Below are positions 19,719 to 27,656 of a stretch of 64,000 nt of DNA, one piece after another; the first letter of the stretch is position 1; the number at the start of each line of letters is the position of its first letter. This stretch comes from Pseudomonas arsenicoxydans (lineage in GTDB: Bacteria > Pseudomonadota > Gammaproteobacteria > Pseudomonadales > Pseudomonadaceae). Made by a program: the position numbers and the translations under genes. The stretch lies in assembly GCF_900103875.1 (NCBI RefSeq), contig NZ_LT629705.1, forward strand, positions 3,109,001 through 3,173,000. Direction: 5' to 3'. Below the pieces are notes generated by a model. That model was not told the origin of the DNA. It ran no database searches and saw only the letters and a program-made list of their open reading frames with translations.

Positions 19719-20930
19719 TCAGACCCGTGCAGCGGTCACTGCCGCCGAACCCCAAGTGGTTCTCCAGCGACGCTTCACGCCGTGCAGACCGAACCAGGCG
19801 AGGACACCGAGGCTGGCGAACAGCCACAAGGCCAATTGATAGCTGCCGGTGCTTTGCTTGATCGCGCCCATGCCCGCCGCCAGGGCGAATCCGCCAATGC
19901 CGCCGGCCATGCCGATCAAACCGGTCATTACGCCGATCTCACGACGAAAACGCTGGGGCACCAGTTGGAAAACCGCGCCGTTACCCGCGCCCAGACCGAG
20001 CATGGTGCAGACGAAAAGTGCCAGTGCCGCGTAGGAACTTGGCAGGTTGAAACCCACCGCCGCGATACAGACCGCCGCGACCGTGTACATGCCCAGCAAT
20101 GTGCGGATACCACCAAAACGGTCAGCCAGCGCGCCGCCCAATGGACGCATCAGGCTGCCACCGAATACGCAGGCAGCGGTGTAGTAACCGGCGGTCACGG
20201 GGCTCAGGCCATATTGGTCGTTGAAGTAGCCGGGCAGGGCGCTGGCCAGGCCAATGAAGCCGCCGAAGGTCACGCTGTAGAAAAACATGAACCACCAGCT
20301 GTCGCGGTCGCCCAGGGCTTTGAAGTAGTCGGACACGGACTTGGCTTTTGGCCGTTCAGGCGCGTTTTTCGCCAGCCAGGCGAAGACGATGAGGGTCAGG
20401 ATCAACGGGATCAGGGCGAAACCGAACACATTGCTCCAGCCGAAGGCCGCCGCCAGCACTGGGGCAATCAATGCCGCCAGCACAGTGCCCGAGTTACCGG
20501 CACCGGCGATGCCCATGGCTTTGCCTTGGTGCTGCGGTGGATACCATTGCGACGCCAACGGCAGGGCGACGGCGAAGGACGCGCCGGCCATGCCGAGGAA
20601 CAGGCCCAGCACCAGCGCTTGCTCGTAGCTGTGAATGCCGAGTTTCCAGGCACCGAACAGGGCGCAGATAACAATCACCTGGCCGATCAGCCCGGCGGTT
20701 TTTGGCGACAGGCGATCAGCCAGCATGCCCATGATGAAACGCAGCACGGCACCGGCCAGAATCGGCGTGGCCACCACCATCCCGCGCTGTTGGGTGGTCA
20801 GGTGCAGGTCGGCGGCGATCTGCACCGCCAGCGGGCCGAGCAGGTACCAGACCATGAAGCTCAGGTCGAAATAGAGGAAGGCCGAGAACAATGTCGGGGT
20901 ATGGCCGGATTTCCAGAAGCTTGAATTCAT
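19719..20930 (-). CDS. nasA: Nitrate/nitrite MFS transporter
   Basis: This 403-residue NarK/NasA-type major facilitator has about 12 transmembrane helices. The nitrate signature region includes GIAGAGNSGTVLAAL in helix 5 and GLGAGNGAVFQLVPQ in helix 11. The start at 20930 has a GAGGTG ribosome site; the reading frame continues upstream through the attenuator but that part is leader, not protein. It imports nitrate for NasC/NirBD and is followed at once by the phosphatase-kinase. Confidence 0.93.
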   Translation of the reverse strand: MNSSFWKSGHTPTLFSAFLYFDLSFMVWYLLGPLAVQIAADLHLTTQQRGMVVATPILAGAVLRFIMGMLADRLSPKTAGLIGQVIVICALFGAWKLGIHSYEQALVLGLFLGMAGASFAVALPLASQWYPPQHQGKAMGIAGAGNSGTVLAALIAPVLAAAFGWSNVFGFALIPLILTLIVFAWLAKNAPERPKAKSVSDYFKALGDRDSWWFMFFYSVTFGGFIGLASALPGYFNDQYGLSPVTAGYYTAACVFGGSLMRPLGGALADRFGGIRTLLGMYTVAAVCIAAVGFNLPSSYAALALFVCTMLGLGAGNGAVFQLVPQRFRREIGVMTGLIGMAGGIGGFALAAGMGAIKQSTGSYQLALWLFASLGVLAWFGLHGVKRRWRTTWGSAAVTAARV

Positions 20931-21032
20931 CGCGCACCTCAGCTGTAGGGAGTCTCGAGAAAGAGTCATGAGCTTGCAGGTGGGGCGCCGCATCGGCCGC
21001 ACCACCGGCCCCGGTCTCTGGGGCCAAAAACT

Positions 21033-21116
21033 AAAAAACGCCGCCACCTGATTCGCCATGGGCAAATAAGGTGAGCGACGTCTTTGTCGTAGGTGGGGCA
21101 ACCGCCGTTGGTTACC
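21033..21116 (-). promoter_or_regulatory. ANTAR-type antitermination leader of nasA
   Basis: P1 (21097-21116) is GGUAACC, loop AACGGC, GGUUGCC. P2 (21076-21089) is CGAC, loop AAAGAC, GUCG. Both loops have A1 and G4. The 3' arm of P2 is also the first part of the terminator stem (21039-21080; CGUCGC-U-CACCU with AGGUGGCGGCG), followed by six U. P2 and the terminator therefore exclude each other, as in known ANTAR-controlled leaders. Confidence 0.9.
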
Positions 21117-21130
21117 TGTAGTGATTACTT

Positions 21131-21147
21131 AGCGAGATTTGTGCCAT
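21131..21147 (-). promoter_or_regulatory. Sigma-54-type promoter of nasA
   Basis: On the minus strand ATGGCACAAATCTCGCT has GG and GC ten bases apart. The -24 box is perfect; the -12 box reads TCGC rather than TTGC. Transcription would start near 21120, just before P1. Confidence 0.65.
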
Positions 21148-21179
21148 GTTCAGGATGATCGTTTCCACGCGCAGCATCT

Positions 21180-21290
21180 GATCGTTCCCACGCTCCGCGT
21201 GGGAATGCATCTCGTGACGCTCTGCGTCACAGCTCGAAGCGGACGCAGAGCGTCCATGGCGGCATTCCCACGCGGAGCGTAGGAACGATC
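21180..21290. repeat. Palindromic intergenic repeat (about 110 bp)
   Basis: The element begins GATCGTTCC and ends GGAACGATC. Inside are further palindromes (CCCACGCTCCGCGTGGG; GTGACGCTCTGCGTCAC). This is a common Pseudomonas intergenic repeat, placed between nasT and the nasA promoter, where it could also end nasT transcription. Confidence 0.75.
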
Positions 21291-21292
21291 GG

Positions 21293-21868
21293 TTAGCCCA
21301 GCAACTCACTCATGGCAATGATCTGCTCCGCCACCTGAATCAGCTTCTGCTGCCGGCTCATGGCCTGGCGGCGCATGAGGGTGTAGGCCTCTTCCTCGTT
21401 GCACTCCTTCATTTTCATCAGCAGCCCTTTAGCCAGCTCGATGCGCTTGCGCTCGGCCAGTTGCTGATCCCGGGCGTTGAGCTGGGCGCGCAAGGCCTGG
21501 TCGCTTTCAAAGCGCGCCATCGCCACGTCGAGAATCGGCTGCAAGCGTTGTGCGTGAATGCCTTCGACGATGTAGGCACTGACGCCGGACTTGATCGCCT
21601 GACGCATCACGTCGGGGTCGTGTTCGTCGGTAAACATCACGATTGGCCGCGGTTGGTCGCGCGAGACCAGCACCACTTGCTCCATCACATCGCGGCTCGG
21701 TGACTCGGTATCGATCAGGATCACGTCCGGACGCACCGTTTCGACGCGTGCGGGCAGGTCAATGGTCAGGCCGGATTCATCGATGACTTCAAAACCGGCT
21801 TCGGTGAGGGCGGCTTTCAGGCGACCGACTTTCTTCGCCGTGTCGTTGATCAGCAGGATACGCAACAT
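21293..21868 (-). CDS. nasT: ANTAR-domain antiterminator NasT
   Basis: This 191-residue protein has an N-terminal receiver-like domain (LLINDTAKKVGRLKAALTEA) lacking the usual phosphorylation pattern. A coiled linker (ALRAQLNARDQQLAERKRIE) leads to a C-terminal ANTAR domain (AKGLLMKMKECNEEEAYTLM). In the known system NasT binds tandem hexaloop RNA hairpins and prevents termination, and NasS sequesters it when nitrate is absent. Three matching RNA targets occur in this window. It lies 15 bp downstream of nasS. Confidence 0.95.
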   Translation of the reverse strand: MLRILLINDTAKKVGRLKAALTEAGFEVIDESGLTIDLPARVETVRPDVILIDTESPSRDVMEQVVLVSRDQPRPIVMFTDEHDPDVMRQAIKSGVSAYIVEGIHAQRLQPILDVAMARFESDQALRAQLNARDQQLAERKRIELAKGLLMKMKECNEEEAYTLMRRQAMSRQQKLIQVAEQIIAMSELLG

Positions 21869-21883
21869 GTTCGCAGTCTCCTG

Positions 21884-23095
21884 TCAGCGGGTGGCAAATC
21901 GGTGCGAGCTGTCGCTCATGGCGTGCAACTTGAAACTGCGGGCGTAACCGGCCGGGTCGCTGCCGTCCCAGATTTTGCCGTCGATCAGTTGGCTGGCACG
22001 CATGGCCTGACCCTCGGCGGCAACACCGACCGCCGCGGCCGCCTCACGGTACAAGTCCAGTTGTTGGACCTGACGGGCCACGCCGAGGTAATCCGGGTCG
22101 TCACGCAACAAGCCCCAGCGGCGAAATTGAGTCATGAACCACATGCCGTCGGACAAGTACGGCAGGTTGACCTCGCCATCCCCATGGAAACGCAGGGCGT
22201 GCGGGTCCTGCCAGCGATTGCCCAGCCCATCGGCGTAATCACCCAGCAACCGTGGCTCGATGCAATCGAGCGGCGCATCGAGGTATTCCGGAGCGCTCAA
22301 CAGCTTGGCGGTGCTGCGTCGGTTCTCGGTGCTTTCTTCAATGAAGCGGCTGGCCTCCAGAATCGCCATCACCAGTGCCCGCGCCGTGTTCGGGTATTGC
22401 TCGACAAAGGCGCGGGTGCAACCGAGGACTTTTTCCGGGTGATCGGGCCAGATCGTCTGGGTCGTCGCCAGGGTAAAGCCCAGGTTCTGCTTCACCGCAC
22501 TGGCGGACCAGGGCTCGCCGACACAGAAACCATCGATGCGGCCCGCCTGCAGGTGCGCGACCATTTGTGGTGGCGGCACCACCACACTGTCGACGTCTTG
22601 CAACGGATGAATGCCCTGGCTCGCGAGCCAGTAATACAGCCACATGGCGTGGGTGCTTGTCGGGAAAGTCTGGGCGAAGGTCAGTTTTGGGCGACTTTGG
22701 TGCACGTGCCGATCCAATGCTTCAGGACTGGTCACGCCCAACGCTTGCAAGCCATGGGAGAGGTTGATGCTCTGACCGTTCTGATTCAGCCCCATCAACA
22801 CCGCCATATCGGTGGCGGCTACACCGCCGATGCCCAGGTGTACGGCGTAGATCAGGCCATACAGGCTATGCGCGGCATCGAGTTCGCCGCTGACCAGTTT
22901 GTCCCGCAGGTTGGCCCAGGACGATTGGCGCTTGAGGTTCAGGGTCAGGCCGTAAGGCTGGGCGAAACCCTGCGTAGCCGCGACCACCACGGAGGCGCAG
23001 TCTGTCAGGGCCATGAAGCCGAGGTTGATTTCGGTCTTTTCCGGGGCATCGCTACCGTTGACCCAGGCGAGTGGGCCCGCTGTGGTTTCATTCAT
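21884..23095 (-). CDS. nasS: Nitrate-sensing protein NasS
   Basis: This 403-residue protein resembles the nitrate-binding proteins NrtA/CmpA but has no signal peptide, as expected for a cytoplasmic sensor. Family segments include EINLGFMALTDCASVVVAA and WANLRDKLVSGELDAAHSL. The ATG at 23095 follows GGAAGGTG; the open frame extends further upstream through the terminator hairpin of its leader, which is not translated. It would release NasT when nitrate or nitrite binds. Confidence 0.93.
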   Translation of the reverse strand: MNETTAGPLAWVNGSDAPEKTEINLGFMALTDCASVVVAATQGFAQPYGLTLNLKRQSSWANLRDKLVSGELDAAHSLYGLIYAVHLGIGGVAATDMAVLMGLNQNGQSINLSHGLQALGVTSPEALDRHVHQSRPKLTFAQTFPTSTHAMWLYYWLASQGIHPLQDVDSVVVPPPQMVAHLQAGRIDGFCVGEPWSASAVKQNLGFTLATTQTIWPDHPEKVLGCTRAFVEQYPNTARALVMAILEASRFIEESTENRRSTAKLLSAPEYLDAPLDCIEPRLLGDYADGLGNRWQDPHALRFHGDGEVNLPYLSDGMWFMTQFRRWGLLRDDPDYLGVARQVQQLDLYREAAAAVGVAAEGQAMRASQLIDGKIWDGSDPAGYARSFKLHAMSDSSHRFATR

Positions 23096-23111
23096 GACTA
23101 AAACACCTTCC

Positions 23112-23201
23112 AAAAAAAAACGTCGCCCGAGACCCTTGCGCGAGCAAAGCCTTGTGACGACGCCATTGTCCTTGCACTCATCCCGCCGTTGGCATGAGTG
23201 C
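23112..23201 (-). promoter_or_regulatory. ANTAR-type leader in front of nasST
   Basis: P1 (23174-23201) pairs GCACUCAUGCC with GGGAUGAGUGC (one mismatch) around loop AACGGC. P2 (23159-23170) is short, GAC-AAUGGC-GUC, again A1/G4. The terminator is formed by GUCGUC at the P2 3' side with GGCGACG (23121-23127), followed by nine U (23112-23120). This predicts that NasT also controls its own operon. P2 has only three solid base pairs, so this is weaker than the other two leaders. Confidence 0.72.
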
Positions 23202-23216
23202 TGATGCCTATGTCGG

Positions 23217-23232
23217 TGCAAGGCATATGCCA
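23217..23232 (-). promoter_or_regulatory. Sigma-54-type promoter of nasST
   Basis: On the minus strand TGGCATATGCCTTGCA matches TGGCAC-N5-TTGCA with one difference and has GG/GC ten bases apart. The leader P1 starts about 16 bases downstream. Confidence 0.75.
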
Positions 23233-23326
23233 TCGCCCCTTGATTTTGCCGCGTGCCTCGCTTGCGACCCCGATGCCCGGCTATAATCGCCGCCTCATTT
23301 CGCCGCCATTCGAGTCAAAGCCGCCC

Positions 23327-24346
23327 ATGTACACCCTGGCCCGTCAGCTGTTGTTCAAACTTTCCCCGGAAACCTCCCACGATCTGTCCCTGGACCTGAT
23401 CGGCGCGGGCGGGCGTTTGGGCCTCAACGGCTTGCTGTGCAAGGCTCCGGCGAGAATGCCGGTGAAGGTCATGGGCCTGGACTTCCCGAACCCGGTCGGT
23501 CTGGCGGCCGGCCTGGACAAGAATGGCGCGGCCATCGACGGCTTCGCGCAACTGGGTTTCGGGTTCGTTGAAATCGGCACCATTACCCCGCGCCCGCAGC
23601 CGGGCAACCCGAAACCACGGATTTTCCGTCTGCCGGAGGCCGAGGCGATCATCAACCGCATGGGTTTCAACAACCTCGGTGTCGATCACCTGTTGGCCCG
23701 TGTGGCAGCCGCCAAGTACAAGGGCGTGCTGGGCATCAACATCGGCAAGAACTTCGACACGCCGGTTGAGCGAGCGGTCGACGACTACCTGATCTGCCTG
23801 GACAAGGTCTACGCCCACGCCAGCTACGTGACGGTCAACGTCAGCTCGCCGAACACCCCGGGCCTGCGCAGCTTGCAGTTCGGCGACTCGCTCAAGCAGT
23901 TGCTGGCAGACCTGGCGACCCGTCGCGCGGAACTTGCATTGCGCCACGGTAAACACGTGCCGCTGGCGATCAAGATCGCACCGGACATGACCGATGAAGA
24001 AACCGCGCAGGTCGCGCAAGCATTGATCGAAACCGGGATGGACGCGGTGATCGCCACCAATACCACCCTGAGCCGCGTGGGCGTCGAAGGCCTGGAGCAT
24101 GGCGAGGAGGCGGGCGGTCTGTCTGGCGCGCCGGTTCGCGAAAAAAGCACCCACACCGTTAAGGTACTGGCATCGGAACTCGCCGGTCGCTTGCCGATCA
24201 TCGCCGTGGGCGGCATCACCGAAGGCAAGCACGCGGCTGAGAAAATCGCCGCGGGCGCGAGCCTGGTGCAGCTGTATTCCGGTTTCATCTACAAAGGCCC
24301 GGCGCTGATTCGCGAGTCCGTCGACGCCATCGCAGCGCTACGCTGA
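23327..24346 (+). CDS. pyrD: Dihydroorotate dehydrogenase, class 2 (quinone)
   Basis: This 339-residue flavoenzyme of pyrimidine synthesis oxidises dihydroorotate and passes electrons to ubiquinone at the inner membrane. It has the class 2 N-terminal helix ([20 protein letters not shown]). Active-site segments are [35 protein letters not shown] (catalytic Ser), IATNTTLSR and [11 protein letters not shown]. The ATG at 23327 gives the normal N-terminus. It is divergent from nasS and convergent with rmf. Confidence 0.97.
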   Translation: MYTLARQLLFKLSPETSHDLSLDLIGAGGRLGLNGLLCKAPARMPVKVMGLDFPNPVGLAAGLDKNGAAIDGFAQLGFGFVEIGTITPRPQPGNPKPRIFRLPEAEAIINRMGFNNLGVDHLLARVAAAKYKGVLGINIGKNFDTPVERAVDDYLICLDKVYAHASYVTVNVSSPNTPGLRSLQFGDSLKQLLADLATRRAELALRHGKHVPLAIKIAPDMTDEETAQVAQALIETGMDAVIATNTTLSRVGVEGLEHGEEAGGLSGAPVREKSTHTVKVLASELAGRLPIIAVGGITEGKHAAEKIAAGASLVQLYSGFIYKGPALIRESVDAIAALR

Positions 24347-24383
24347 CCTTACACAGCTCCTACAGGGATAGGTGAGCAGGCAT

Positions 24384-24408
24384 AAAAAAGGGCACCTCGA
24401 AGGTGCCC
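24384..24408 (-). terminator. Terminator of rmf (minus strand)
   Basis: GGGCACCT-TCG-AGGTGCCC is a perfect eight-bp stem, followed on the minus strand by six T. It lies between the convergent pyrD and rmf. Confidence 0.8.
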
Positions 24409-24497
24409 CTGGGCCGGAGCCCGCCGCCCGGATGGGGCGTGCGTGGTTAAGTCATGCAGTAATCAGATTGTCGTGTCGGAGTGTTTGGCCCTGTAAA

Positions 24498-24713
24498 TTA
24501 GCCGACGGCGTGAAGTTCGTTGAGTCTGTGGATTCCCGCAGTGCCGGTCATACCGTCCCAGTTGTCGCCGCGTCCTTCTCGCCAGCCGTTAATCCAGGCT
24601 TGGCGTACCGACGGTAGAGTAAATGGGCAAAGCTCACGGGATTTTCCACCAACGCCATATTGATATCCGCGCAAAAATGCTCTTTCCAACGGATCACGCT
24701 TAAGTCTTCTCAT
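24498..24713 (-). CDS. rmf: Ribosome modulation factor
   Basis: This 71-residue basic protein begins with the RMF core MRRLKRDPLERAFLRGYQYG and includes WINGWREGRGDN. RMF binds 70S ribosomes in stationary phase and promotes 100S dimers. It is longer than the roughly 55-residue E. coli form, with the extra residues at the C-terminus. Neighbourhood with pyrD and rlmL is typical. Confidence 0.92.
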   Translation of the reverse strand: MRRLKRDPLERAFLRGYQYGVGGKSRELCPFTLPSVRQAWINGWREGRGDNWDGMTGTAGIHRLNELHAVG

Positions 24714-25243
24714 AGGGTGTTGCCCTCACTTGTTGACTGTATTTATCGCGTCGACCTCAATTGAGGTCTGGCAGAAAAAATCCTGCCGTTGGGGCTCGCT
24801 GCCGGCGTCGCGAGCCAAGGTATTGACGTCGTTGCGGCGTCAACCTGTATTGAGTTCTAACCAATGCGTCACACCGATGGAATGATCGTTTTGTCATAAG
24901 GACGTAACCATTAAGGTGGTATGGCCATAAGTAACACGATGTTTGCCCGTGTTTATTGACCAAACCCCGGTATGATCAGCCCCGCGCTGGATGATGGCGC
25001 CAATCCCTTGCTGAGAATGTCTCGCGTTGCCCGGAGGCATTATTCGACGAAGGGTCGGTTTATGACATTTTGTTGCATCAACTTTTTTATCTGCCTTTGC
25101 ATCTAAGCTCTTTTAACCCGGGCTTGCAGGGGTGGGACGGCACACCTTCGTGCCACGCGGGCGCTCTTTTAGAAAAGCGCCTGATTGAAAACCGGGCCGG
25201 CAATGCGTTGCCGGTTCACTTAGCTAAAGGCTTTGAAATTCCA
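24714..25243. other. Gene-free interval between rmf and rlmL
   Basis: No supported gene is seen. It holds the divergent promoters of rmf and rlmL. Close to rlmL is a hairpin at 25196-25213 (CCGGCAA-TGCG-TTGCCGG). Before it is a weaker one (GGCGCT...AGCGCC, about 25160-25182). Either could be a 5' UTR structure of rlmL. An open frame from 25070 runs into rlmL but lacks a ribosome site. Confidence 0.5.
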
Positions 25244-27514
25244 ATGTCCGATCAATTCGAAATCTTCCTCACTTGCCCCAAAGGCCTTGAAGGCCTGCTC
25301 ATCGAGGAAGCCGTCGGGCTTGGCCTTGAAGACGCGCGTGAGCACACCTCGGCTGTGCGCGGCATGGCCACCATGGAAACCGCTTATCGCCTGTGCCTGT
25401 GGTCGCGTCTGGCGAACCGGGTGCTGCTGGTGCTCAAGCGTTTCCCGATGAAGGACGCTGAAGACCTGTATCACGGCGTGCTCGACATCGAGTGGCAAGA
25501 CCACATGCTCAACGACGGCACCCTGGCCGTCGAGTTCAGCGGCCATGGCTCGGGCATCGACAACACCCACTTCGGTGCCTTGAAAGTCAAAGACGCCATC
25601 GTCGACAAACTGCGCACCCCGCAAGGCGATCGTCCGTCCATCGACAAGCTCAACCCGGACCTGCGCATTCACCTGCGCCTGGACCGTGGCGAAGCCATTC
25701 TCTCGCTCGACCTGTCCGGCCACAGCCTGCACCAGCGCGGTTATCGCTTGCAGCAAGGCGCGGCGCCGCTTAAGGAAAACCTTGCGGCCGCGATCCTGAT
25801 CCGCTCCGGCTGGCCACGCATTGCGGCCGAAGGCGGCGCACTGGCTGACCCGATGTGCGGTGTGGGTACGTTCCTGGTCGAAGCGGCCATGATCGCTGCC
25901 GACATGGCGCCGAACCTGCGTCGCGAGCAGTGGGGTTTTACCGCTTGGCTCGGTCACGTACCGGCACTGTGGAAAAAACTCCACGAAGAGGCCACCGAAC
26001 GCGCCGCCGCCGGCCTGGCCAAGCCACCGCTGTGGATTCGCGGTTACGAAGCTGACCCGCGGCTGATTCAGCCGGGCCGCAACAACGTTGAGCGTGCGGG
26101 CCTGAGCGAGTGGATCAAGATCTACCAGGGCGAAGTCGCCACGTTCGAGCCACGTCCGGACCAGAACCAGAAAGGCCTGGTGATCTGCAACCCTCCATAC
26201 GGCGAGCGTCTGGGCGACGAAGCAAGTCTGCTTTATCTCTACCAGAACCTCGGCGAGCGCCTGCGTCAGGCTTGCCTGAACTGGGAAGCGGCCGTCTTCA
26301 CCGGCGCCCCGGAACTGGGCAAGCGCATGGGCATCCGCAGCTTCAAGCAGTATTCGTTCTGGAACGGCGCCTTGCCGTGCAAACTGTTGCTGATCAAGGT
26401 CACCCCGGACCAGTTCGTCACCGGCGAGCGTCGCACCCCGGAACAACGTCAGGTCGAGCGCGAGCAAGCTGAAGTCGAAGTCGCCGACAACGACGTGGCA
26501 CCGGGCAAGTACGAGAAGTACAACAAGAACGGCAACCCGATCAAACCGGCCCCGGTGGTGATCGAGCAGCCGCGCTTGAGCGAAGGCGGGCAGATGTTTG
26601 CCAACCGCCTGCAAAAGAATCTCAAGGCGCTGGGCAAGTGGGTCAAGCGCGAAGGCATCGACTGCTATCGCGTCTACGATGCCGACATGCCGGAATATTC
26701 CATGGCCATCGACCTCTATCAGGATTGGGTCCACGTCCAGGAATACGCCGCGCCGAAATCCATCGACCCGGAAAAAGCCTCGGCGCGCATGTTCGATGCC
26801 CTGGCGGCCATTCCGCAGGCCTTGAACATCGACAAGAGCCGGGTAGTGGTCAAGCGCCGCGAGCGCCAAAGCGGCACCAAGCAGTACGAACGCCAAGCGG
26901 CGCAGGGCAAATTCGTCGAGGTCAACGAAGGCGGTGTGAAGTTGCTGGTCAACCTGACCGACTACCTCGACACCGGACTGTTCCTCGACCACCGCCCAAT
27001 GCGCATGCGGATTCAGAAAGAGGCGGCCGGCAAGCGCTTCCTCAACCTGTATTGCTACACCGCGACCGCCAGTGTTCACGCGGCCAAGGGCGGCGCTCGC
27101 AGCACCACCAGCGTCGACCTGTCGAAAACCTACCTCGACTGGGCGCGTCGCAACCTGTCGCTGAACGGTTTCTCCGACAAGAACCGTCTGGAGCAGGGTG
27201 ACGTGATGGCCTGGCTTGAGGCTTGTCGTGACGAGTACGACCTGATCTTTATCGATCCGCCGACGTTCTCCAACTCCAAGCGCATGGAAGGCATCTTCGA
27301 CGTGCAGCGTGACCAGGTGCAATTGATCGACCTGGCCATGGCGCGCCTGGCGCCAGGCGGCGTGTTGTACTTCTCCAACAACTTCCGCAAATTCACGCTT
27401 GAGGAGAATCTCACCGAGCGTTATGCCGTCGAAGAAATCACCGCCCAGACCATCGATCCGGATTTCGCCCGTAACGGCAAGATCCACCGTGCCTGGAAAA
27501 TCACGGCCCGTTGA
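25244..27514 (+). CDS. rlmL: 23S rRNA (G2445-N2 / G2069-N7) methyltransferase RlmKL
   Basis: This 756-residue fused enzyme starts with an RNA-binding THUMP domain (about residues 1-160). It continues with the RlmL methyltransferase (DPMCGVGTFLVEAA; NPPYGERLG) and ends with the RlmK methyltransferase (LNLYCYTATASVHAAKGG; IDPPTFSNSKRM). It methylates two guanines of helix 74 during 50S assembly. ATG 25244 (MSDQFEIFLTCPKG) is the usual N-terminus. Confidence 0.96.
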   Translation: MSDQFEIFLTCPKGLEGLLIEEAVGLGLEDAREHTSAVRGMATMETAYRLCLWSRLANRVLLVLKRFPMKDAEDLYHGVLDIEWQDHMLNDGTLAVEFSGHGSGIDNTHFGALKVKDAIVDKLRTPQGDRPSIDKLNPDLRIHLRLDRGEAILSLDLSGHSLHQRGYRLQQGAAPLKENLAAAILIRSGWPRIAAEGGALADPMCGVGTFLVEAAMIAADMAPNLRREQWGFTAWLGHVPALWKKLHEEATERAAAGLAKPPLWIRGYEADPRLIQPGRNNVERAGLSEWIKIYQGEVATFEPRPDQNQKGLVICNPPYGERLGDEASLLYLYQNLGERLRQACLNWEAAVFTGAPELGKRMGIRSFKQYSFWNGALPCKLLLIKVTPDQFVTGERRTPEQRQVEREQAEVEVADNDVAPGKYEKYNKNGNPIKPAPVVIEQPRLSEGGQMFANRLQKNLKALGKWVKREGIDCYRVYDADMPEYSMAIDLYQDWVHVQEYAAPKSIDPEKASARMFDALAAIPQALNIDKSRVVVKRRERQSGTKQYERQAAQGKFVEVNEGGVKLLVNLTDYLDTGLFLDHRPMRMRIQKEAAGKRFLNLYCYTATASVHAAKGGARSTTSVDLSKTYLDWARRNLSLNGFSDKNRLEQGDVMAWLEACRDEYDLIFIDPPTFSNSKRMEGIFDVQRDQVQLIDLAMARLAPGGVLYFSNNFRKFTLEENLTERYAVEEITAQTIDPDFARNGKIHRAWKITAR

Positions 27515-27536
27515 CGGTTAAGCCGATTGGATCCAC

Positions 27537-27562
27537 AGAGCCTTGATTTTTAAAGGCTCTTT
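27537..27562 (+). terminator. Probable terminator of rlmL
   Basis: AGAGCC and GGCTCT form a six-bp stem around a 12-base A/T-rich loop, followed by TT. It is weaker than the other terminators listed. Confidence 0.55.
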
Positions 27563-27656
27563 GGTTCTTTCAGTGCTGGTCAAATTAGTGGCTAATAGCT
27601 ATAACTCAACGCATGGCCAATGGGCTTTCCCGCACATGGCGTTTTGAGTTGCGTCT

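Noticed and set aside
23198..23326. Upstream extension of the pyrD frame
   Set aside because: It overlaps the nasS promoter and leader; the standard PyrD N-terminus starts at 23327.
25220..27487. A 755-codon open frame opposite rlmL
   Set aside because: Same cause: an antisense shadow of a GC-rich gene with no domain or start signal.
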